Below, in pieces: positions 58,105 through 64,000 of a stretch of 64,000 nt of DNA (within the stretch, counting starts at the first letter, position 1; each line of letters starts with the position of its first letter). A model generated the notes under the pieces. It ran no database searches and was not told the DNA's origin. It was given only the letters and a program-made list of their open reading frames with translations. The translations under genes and the position numbers were made by a program. Source of the stretch: Gracilariopsis chorda (Eukaryota; Rhodophyta; Florideophyceae; Gracilariales; Gracilariaceae); NCBI GenBank assembly GCA_003194525.1, contig NBIV01000041.1, positions 248,001 through 312,000 of the forward strand. Direction: 5' to 3'.

Positions 58105-59071
58105 AGCCGTTTCTAGTCACAAGAGTTGGTCGAAGGTGAAGATGCACAGAATAGTTTGTCTCGATCCTTGGCCTTTTCCATTTCATCTGTCCTATCAACG
58201 GCCAACTCCCGGGATCGGCCATTACCTCTATTACGGTGGAGGGCTGTACGTCGATGTTGGAATGACAAACCATGCTCCCACAGCATGAATGCGTTCAAAC
58301 CCTTTTACGTCTGTGCGATGAGAAACAGAGAAATATTGACGAAGAAGAACGCAAAGGATCCGTTTCGGATAGAAGCAAGTACCTTGGTGCTGGACCCTGC
58401 GTTATTCGTATACTCGATAGTTGCTCGAACGAAGAAGGGATAGGTCTAACCCGTTCATAGAATTGAAAGATTGGTCGATTGACAAGGCGTTCAAGAAGAG
58501 CTTCGTACGGCGTACTTGTAATATTGTTCTTGTCTACATGGCCTGCGTTTCTAATTCCGGATACAGAAGGCAGACCTTTGGCACACGGCAGGGCATCCTA
58601 CGCGAAAAGCTCGATTTCTGTAGCCCACTACTGCAACGACTGGGATCTCTTTACTGAGACTGTTCTTCTGACAGGTCGATAGTGCGATTGTCGCCGGAAG
58701 AGGTAAAAGGTTACTGGCTCTTATCTAAAGAGAAGGCTCCTTATAAAGGAATCCTTGCCGCTTATTCTGTGTTAGAATCGCGGCCCACATGCATATAACA
58801 ACCCTTTCCTGAAGCCACGCAACAGATTTTCTGGGATTTCTCCCATAATATCTTCGACGTCTAGCACTTTCCTCTATCGCAGTGGCTGCAGCTGTCTACA
58901 GGTCGAGAGGTTGTGCGAGGGTGGCATCGGATGTTGAAATGATCGACGCTATTATATTGTCTATAATGGATACGGTACTTGAAGTACCATATCCATTATG
59001 AACACGCACTAGTCTGGTAGCCTTGTACGTCTAGCAGCAAGTTCGTCTTCTAAATTAGGATTATCTTGATG
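58105..59071. other. Convergent intergenic region
   Basis: Between the ends of the Rsa3-like gene and DNA ligase IV. Frames at 58126-58443 and 58421-58657 have no good features. It contains the inverted repeat at 58963. Confidence 0.5.
58963..58999. terminator. 37-bp inverted repeat past the ligase gene
   Basis: Arms of 18 bp, ATAATGGATA(C/T)GGTACTT, with one mismatch and one central base, lie about 75 bp beyond the DNA ligase IV stop. It may mark a transcript end or be a binding palindrome. Confidence 0.45.
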
Positions 59072-62000
59072 TCATGTACTTAGCAGTTTACCGGCATCTA
59101 TACACTCTTCAACCCAAATCTCCGTGATAATTTTGCTCTGGATAGCAGGGTTATCCTTTTCAAGTTCATCCCGTAGCGATGAATGAATGAGAACGAACTC
59201 CGTCCTTTCATCTAATTTTTCCACTAATTGGGCCCCGTATGCTTCCAGCAACAGCTTGCTACCCGCTAGTCCAATACGTAGAGGAGGAACGAACACATTT
59301 GTGTTAGCAAACACGTTGTTGCATACTCTGCTCACTTCTGGCAGGCCTTCATTAATTCCGAGCGGTTCGTCCTTGTCGTCGATGTTTGTTTCTTTAGTCC
59401 ACTTTTCAACCTCTCGTAACGACTCCGCGATTGAAACTTCATCACAATTGCGATCCCAATAGTCACCAAAACGATCAGCAAACTTGAATACTATTGCTGC
59501 CAGTGTTTGCGACGCTAGTACTACGTCTGATCGCCGAATATCGATTCTCGACAGTCGGTCGTGGCAATCATCCACCCATACCCTCCGCAGAATAGAACAT
59601 TTTTGAGTATCGTTTTTGTTTGACGATATGACGTGTTTAAGTCTTCGGGCTTTGGGTAAGGATGGCGTCGTGCAAATTACGAAATCAATTTCGGACGTAA
59701 GACTTTGAAGGAATCTACCACCCAGTTCGTGTATCTTCAATTCAAGTTCTTCCTTGGACTTGCAGTCTTCTGCAACTACGTAAAAGCATGTGTTCTGAAA
59801 TGCGCTGGTTTTGCGTTTGACGTTACTGACATCGAGGCCGGCTGCTGACGATATAAGTTTACGCGTGCTTCGTCCACCAGTGACAATATGCCCTTCGTTT
59901 CTGGCTCTCTGCACTGCGTCTTCTTCATCGCTTTCTAAGGTGCCCCTTTTTCTTTTTTTGTTGCCAATATCCAGAACATCATCCACATCATTTTCGTCTG
60001 CAACAACTACTGGTGGTGTTTTGTTATCGTCGAGGTCTATAAGCTGCGTAAACGTGGGGACATCATAATATGGTTTCTCCCAATTGATTCTTTGCACTCG
60101 AGGAAACCGCAGAGCTGACAACCGACGGTTTAGCTCATATGCTTGGACGGTAACAACGACAGACCTCCATGGCTGAATCCATTTTGCAACGCCGGCAAGT
60201 AGTGATGGCGCATACTCGCGCTGTTCAAAATGCTCAGGAAGGTCGAGATTATGAAAGTCTTTCCATTCACCTCTAAACCTGTGTTGTAGTTGTGCAAGTT
60301 CGTCATCTGAGTAGCCCGTGCCAATGCTACCAACCGGAATCCATTTGCACTTCTTCATTCGCTCTTCCCATTCTTCGTTCCCGTGCATCTGAGACGACGC
60401 GTATAGCTCAGTAGATCGAACGCCAATGAGAAAGGAGCTCAGGCTTCCTGCTCTTTGAGTTCGATGCCCGCGACTATCACTATACCGAGCACCAAGAATC
60501 AAACAGTCTAGATCTTGGATTCCCCCATCGAAATAGTCTGGCTTTAGTTTGATTGCAACTCTGATGTTTCGTTCTGCGAGCAAATAAGGCTGATCTGGGT
60601 TCTTTGCTATGACCCCCTCGTATCCCAAAGTTTCATATCTTTGAAGCGCTTGAATCAGCTCTGTTTCATTACTTCCCCTTTCCATTCTGATGAGTTCCAC
60701 TCTAGTGCGAACACCTGAACCAAAACTGACTTCCTTCGGTTGAATTATTTTCTTAAGCAGTTCTCTTCTCTGATAAAGCGGTAGTCTAATAACCTTACTA
60801 GCGGCTCTACGGGCGTCTTCACTATCGTCTTGAGCGATATAAAGAACATCGAATACCATGAATCTGAGAACATATGACGCACTCTCAGAAACGCTTCTCT
60901 TCGCAATTGATGTTGATACTTCTCTCATGTCTTCAAATCGCACCCATGATGCTCGAAGTTCATCCCATATCATAATCTCTCCATCCAGAATAACATCCTC
61001 TGCCTTAACGGCGAGAAGAACTGCCTCAGTGAGAGCTTCGGCGTACATGGCGCTAGAATCGTTTCCTCTTCGAGAAAACGTGCGAATATTATAACCACCG
61101 AAGTCCTCTGATTGAGACTTGGCCTTCCACTTATGCAATTGCATACGTTCTCCATCAAGTTTTGGTTCCATGATGAAGTATGAATTATCCGCATTTTCTG
61201 AAGATGAGGGCTCCGCTGGCCCATTTCCTAGAAGATTCTTGCAAACGAGGTCTAGCTTCCGCCGGGAGGGTCGCATCGTCAACATAACGCTGGCATAATG
61301 GCCAATCTGCACACAAGCTTCCCCAATCTCAAATTTGGGATCATGGCAGTCAGACAGGAGTTTGTGAATATCATGCATCTGCGTGTAATGTTGCTTCGCA
61401 GCAGGGTGAAACCAATTCAGAAATGAATCTTCATTAAGACGTATGTCCAGATCTTTCAAGACAATCCGTGATACCTCTGAGACATCTTCTGCTGTACCGG
61501 AGGAAACCAAACTCCGAATGGCGTTGGCCCTCAACACATCGGGTTGAAACGAATCATGTTGCCGACCAGCAACTGAAGCGTTCGATGTTGATGATGGCTC
61601 GGGAAGCTGGAAAACTTTTGCAATTCGTCGATGCCTTCTTTTTGCCGTTTGAGTGAGGGTTTCAAGTGCATTCCAAACACAACCTATTGTAAGCGAGCTC
61701 TCCTGCGCACATCTTTCCTTCAACAGTGCTTTTAGAACAGTAGGTAGATTTCCATCTACTATGTCGATATCGCGTTTCCATTTCTGGGGTCTGTAGTCCT
61801 TCTCTTTGTAGTGCCTGAGCCATTGTGCGTCGGCTCCATTCGGGTCGAGATCAAGCGATTTGATGAAACAGTCCGCTAGCTTGGATTCCTTCATTCCCAT
61901 GTACGCATGAGCAGAATCGAGAGCAGGAACAAGGAGAGAAACAAGCTTAAAGCTTTCTGAAGGTGGAAATACGTGTGCCGGAACGAAGTTGCGGTTGTCA

Positions 62001-62236
62001 TGCTGTATGCTGGGCAGCTGGCTTGTTCTGCCGCACAGCTGAGCAATGTGAGTCCATGCGGCGGAGAGGAGTGTGCCCCTTCGAAGATCAGCCTGTTTCC
62101 CATTGTTTGAAGCGCTTCTCTGCCGTGTGGCTCTAGCGTGTCTCAAATCGCGGTACAAGTTTGTGAGAATTGAGAAAGGAATTTCATCAACGGTACGAAA
62201 ATGCGGCGAAGACGTGGGTGCAGCCTTTTCTGACAT
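59072..62236 (-). CDS. LIG4: DNA ligase IV
   Basis: LIG4 is the ATP-dependent ligase that seals double-strand breaks in non-homologous end joining, with XRCC4. Residues 1 to about 310 form the N-terminal DNA-binding domain. The adenylation site is FIMEPKLDGERMQLHKWKAK with the active-site Lys at residue 359, the same KLDGERMQxHK text as in animal and plant LIG4. Further nucleotidyltransferase motifs follow: NIRTFSRRGND, EDVILDGEIMIWDE, YVLRFMVFDVLYI, YEGVIAKNPDQPY and VAIKLKPDYF. Two BRCT domains end the protein: CFYVVAEDCKSKEELELKIH to RVWVDDCHDRL, and RIGLAGSKLLLEAYGAQLVE to ITEIWVEECIDAGKLL. Ligases with two BRCTs are specific to LIG4. At 1054 residues it is longer than human (911), partly from an insert before the adenylation site. 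One exon. Confidence 0.95.
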   Translation of the reverse strand: MSEKAAPTSSPHFRTVDEIPFSILTNLYRDLRHARATRQRSASNNGKQADLRRGTLLSAAWTHIAQLCGRTSQLPSIQHDNRNFVPAHVFPPSESFKLVSLLVPALDSAHAYMGMKESKLADCFIKSLDLDPNGADAQWLRHYKEKDYRPQKWKRDIDIVDGNLPTVLKALLKERCAQESSLTIGCVWNALETLTQTAKRRHRRIAKVFQLPEPSSTSNASVAGRQHDSFQPDVLRANAIRSLVSSGTAEDVSEVSRIVLKDLDIRLNEDSFLNWFHPAAKQHYTQMHDIHKLLSDCHDPKFEIGEACVQIGHYASVMLTMRPSRRKLDLVCKNLLGNGPAEPSSSENADNSYFIMEPKLDGERMQLHKWKAKSQSEDFGGYNIRTFSRRGNDSSAMYAEALTEAVLLAVKAEDVILDGEIMIWDELRASWVRFEDMREVSTSIAKRSVSESASYVLRFMVFDVLYIAQDDSEDARRAASKVIRLPLYQRRELLKKIIQPKEVSFGSGVRTRVELIRMERGSNETELIQALQRYETLGYEGVIAKNPDQPYLLAERNIRVAIKLKPDYFDGGIQDLDCLILGARYSDSRGHRTQRAGSLSSFLIGVRSTELYASSQMHGNEEWEERMKKCKWIPVGSIGTGYSDDELAQLQHRFRGEWKDFHNLDLPEHFEQREYAPSLLAGVAKWIQPWRSVVVTVQAYELNRRLSALRFPRVQRINWEKPYYDVPTFTQLIDLDDNKTPPVVVADENDVDDVLDIGNKKRKRGTLESDEEDAVQRARNEGHIVTGGRSTRKLISSAAGLDVSNVKRKTSAFQNTCFYVVAEDCKSKEELELKIHELGGRFLQSLTSEIDFVICTTPSLPKARRLKHVISSNKNDTQKCSILRRVWVDDCHDRLSRIDIRRSDVVLASQTLAAIVFKFADRFGDYWDRNCDEVSIAESLREVEKWTKETNIDDKDEPLGINEGLPEVSRVCNNVFANTNVFVPPLRIGLAGSKLLLEAYGAQLVEKLDERTEFVLIHSSLRDELEKDNPAIQSKIITEIWVEECIDAGKLLST

Positions 62237-62992
62237 ATTCTTTCATCGGGCGTTTCGATGATCATGGGTTGAGGTTGCTCCGGACGCAATCTCAAGCACC
62301 GTTGTACAATGTTGAAGAGATTAGCAAGGAACAAAAGACGATGTTGAGATGCAAGGCTAAGCGTTAGCAACCCAAATATGCATCCATTGTACGGGCGCGG
62401 GTTCAAACCGCGGAGCGTTTTGAATGAGGTGGTAAATTTTGGTGTACTGAGACCAAAAAAAAATAGATGTTGGTTGCTCTGTGCGAACCTACGATGCCTT
62501 GAATGATAACGCATCGTTCGACAGGATTCGGGCAGGAAGTCCAAGGGTTTAACCCTTTACCGTTCACGTTCATGAACAAGAACAAGTGGCGTTTTAAGAA
62601 CGGTTTGCCAAGACCATGCGACACTCGGTATGATGAGTTGTGGTGCGCTTTGCATTCTGATCCTAAACTGATCCACAACGTAGCGTGGAGTTGCTATCTA
62701 GCACCTTTGCCACTGTCTGTATTCCGCTTGTGTTCAGTTGGATGGTGGGAATTGGTAGAAGGGCGGATCGCCCATACTGTTCGCATTGTGACAGCGAGAG
62801 GAACGGCATGATGGCAAGTTTCAGAAAGGGAAGGCAAGCAGATGCTTAAGAGAGTGGATATGCGGACATGCATGTAGAGTGTAGTGAATTGAATGCAGCA
62901 GAACAAACGGAAGGCGAAAGTTGGACAGGCAGCTGTTTAATGAGAAGACAGCAAGCGGGGTTGTTCAAACAAGACGCAAAAAAGAAAGCAAG
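62237..62992. other. Intergenic region
   Basis: Several 60-130-codon frames exist without any motif. A GC-rich palindrome at about 62395-62412 looks like a tRNA T-arm but lacks the rest of a tRNA (see rejected list). Confidence 0.5.
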
Positions 62993-63396
62993 TTACGCTG
63001 CAGCTTTAGCAGCTTGAGCAGCTTGAGCAGCGCGCGCAGCCTTCTTACGCGCAAGAATAGTGCCCCTCAAGGCGTATTTTTGGTTCTTCAAGAACTTGAG
63101 ATCCATCTGTGAAAGCGTAGCGAAAAGCACGCAGCGCGAGAAGTGCGAAACGGGTAAGTGTTCGGAATGGAGTTTCGATGGGGAAAAATAGCGGAAGCTG
63201 TGAGGGTGCGATGTTGAAATGATAACGTACGCCTTTTCGAGAGGGGATGGTTTGCTTTTTGGGCTTCTTGATGCCGTTGCGATGATCTGACGGATTGATT
63301 AGTTTTTGCCAGTTACGGGGATTGGCGAGGCGAAAGGGCGGAAGACGTACTTTTGTAGCTCTGATTGTGAGCGGTATGGTTCTTCGATTTGGCCAT
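62993..63396 (-). CDS. RPL29: 60S ribosomal protein L29 (eL29), three exons
   Basis: A small basic protein of the large cytosolic subunit. Exon 1 is 63396-63351 (MAKSKNHTAHNQSYK), exon 2 63286-63231 (HRNGIKKPKKQTIPSRKG) and exon 3 63106-62993 (MDLKFLKNQKYALRGTILAR, then KKAARAAQAAQAAKAAA). The introns are 64 nt (GTACGT...CGTCAG, phase 1) and 124 nt (GTACGT...TTCACAG, phase 0). The spliced 71-residue protein matches the family text MAKSKNHTxHNQxxKxHRNGIKKPK...KGMDxKFLxNQxYA throughout, and the alanine-rich tail is common in algae. The exon junctions were chosen because they restore this conserved text with GT-AG ends. It diverges from tRNA-iMet 230 bp away. Confidence 0.95.
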
Positions 63397-63628
63397 GGCG
63401 ACAGAGAAAGCGTGAGAGCGTGAAGGCAGGCGCTTTGTGTGACGGCGGGGAAGATTGGCATGCGGAGCGGGACGACGGGCGTGAGTGAGCGGGGGAGCGA
63501 TCGTCGGGCGTGAAGCGAAATCAGGAACGTATGCCACGCGTCCACGACGGCGCTCATAGCTGGCGCACTAATTTGTGTTTATACATGGTAAATTCGGCTG
63601 GATTGCAGCACGTGAACGTGTACTCGGA

Positions 63629-63701
63629 AGCATCGTGGCGCAGTGGTCAGCGTGCTGGGCCCATAACCCAGCGGTCCTGGGATCGAAACCCAGCGATGCT
63701 A
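63629..63701 (+). tRNA. Initiator tRNA-Met (CAT)
   Basis: A 73-nt cloverleaf: acceptor AGCATCG/CGATGCT plus discriminator A, D-stem GCGC/GCGT, anticodon stem CTGGG/CCCAG with loop CCCATAA, T-stem CTGGG/CCCAG with loop ATCGAAA. Eukaryotic initiator hallmarks are present: the A1:U72 pair, three G:C pairs below the anticodon loop, C33, and A54/A60 in the T-loop in place of TTC. There is no intron. A T-run (tttttttttt-like, 63721-63730) about 20 bp downstream suits RNA polymerase III ending. Confidence 0.97.
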
Positions 63702-64000
63702 CGCAGCGGTACGCGGGAGTTGTTTTTTTTTGAAAGCGGCGCACGCCGACGTCAGTGACACGGGCGACGCTGTCAGTTTGCAGGCAGCACGTGCGCCACG
63801 TGTACTTACTGTGCGCGGTGTACTCGCTGTGCGCGATGAGTGGCCGCCACGCGCAAAAAGACGCATGACGTCACCAGTGCGCTGCCACAAATATCTGCAG
63901 CGCCAACCGGCGCGCACCAGTGGCGGCGCGCCATGGAACGCGTTCTATCCGCGCGCCATCTCGCCCGCACAGCGCACCGTTCCGCGCTGCAGTTCCGCGC
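63702..64000. other. GC-rich flank without a gene
   Basis: A T-rich run directly after the tRNA is followed by GC-rich sequence with an AAATATCTGC motif at about 63890. No coding region is supported. Confidence 0.45.

Noticed and set aside
62370-62425. Possible second tRNA gene (GGTTCAAACC with GC stems)
   Set aside because: The GC palindrome resembles a T-arm, but the loop register is wrong and no matching acceptor, D-arm or anticodon arm is found on either strand.
30136-62558. Recurring AACCCTTTA on the plus strand (about 30136, 36243, 44564, 62549)
   Set aside because: Four copies are more than expected by chance, but there is no shared context or flanking match, and the telomere-like look is weak. 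Not enough to call a site.
1-64000. CRISPR arrays, bacterial operons, plasmid or phage genes
   Set aside because: No spaced direct repeats, no ribosome-binding pattern; introns, eukaryotic tRNA and eukaryotic gene families show that this is nuclear DNA.

Overview
This is nuclear DNA of a eukaryote, most likely a red alga of the florideophyte type. The evidence is a cytosolic initiator tRNA-Met, a ribosomal protein L29 gene with short GT-AG introns, mostly intronless housekeeping genes packed closely together, and a CCT-motif protein (a motif known from plants and algae). The assignment to red algae is an inference; no database search was run.

The window has two halves. Positions 1 to about 35,350 are a mass of nested mobile elements with almost no resident genes. 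Positions about 36,900 to 64,000 are a gene island: a G-patch protein, a SAM methyltransferase, a three-exon coiled-coil protein, a CCT protein, an RRP12-like ribosome-biogenesis factor, several unrecognised proteins, an Rsa3-like protein, DNA ligase IV, ribosomal protein L29 and tRNA-iMet. Ribosome production is a recurring theme (RRP12, Rsa3-like, GPATCH4-like, RPL29).

The repeat half could be dissected base by base from target-site duplications (TSDs). A minus-strand Ty3/gypsy element (1333-21969, TSD ATCCT) has two 526-bp LTRs and an antisense gene behind its integrase. It has been hit by a solo LTR of its own family (8114-8639, TSD CAGCC), by an unrelated solo LTR (9468-10119, TSD GTCCT), and by a 9,182-bp terminal-inverted-repeat (TIR) element (12519-21700, 2-bp TSD TC) that splits its 5' LTR. 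This last element is the most striking object here. It carries a spliced basic/acidic protein, a decayed class-beta DNA methyltransferase, a decayed SET-domain protein, a decayed coiled-coil protein, and a zinc-finger protein with a Plavaka/CMC-like transposase segment.

To its right lies a minus-strand Ty1/copia remnant (22.5-26.6 kb) broken by two related solo LTRs (TSDs AAATC and TGAGC), one of which contains a third LTR (TSD CCACT/CCAAT). Next comes a complete PIF/Harbinger element (27762-34790, TSD TAA) with transposase and SANT-like partner at its ends. Between them it carries pieces of host-type genes: the N-terminus of an FtsH/YME1-type protease, an intact ORF for a catalytically altered half of an H+-pyrophosphatase, and a membrane-protein remnant. 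A 462-bp miniature LTR element (TSD ATTAT) follows. Most mobile-element genes carry stops or frameshifts, so these are old copies; the host genes appear intact.
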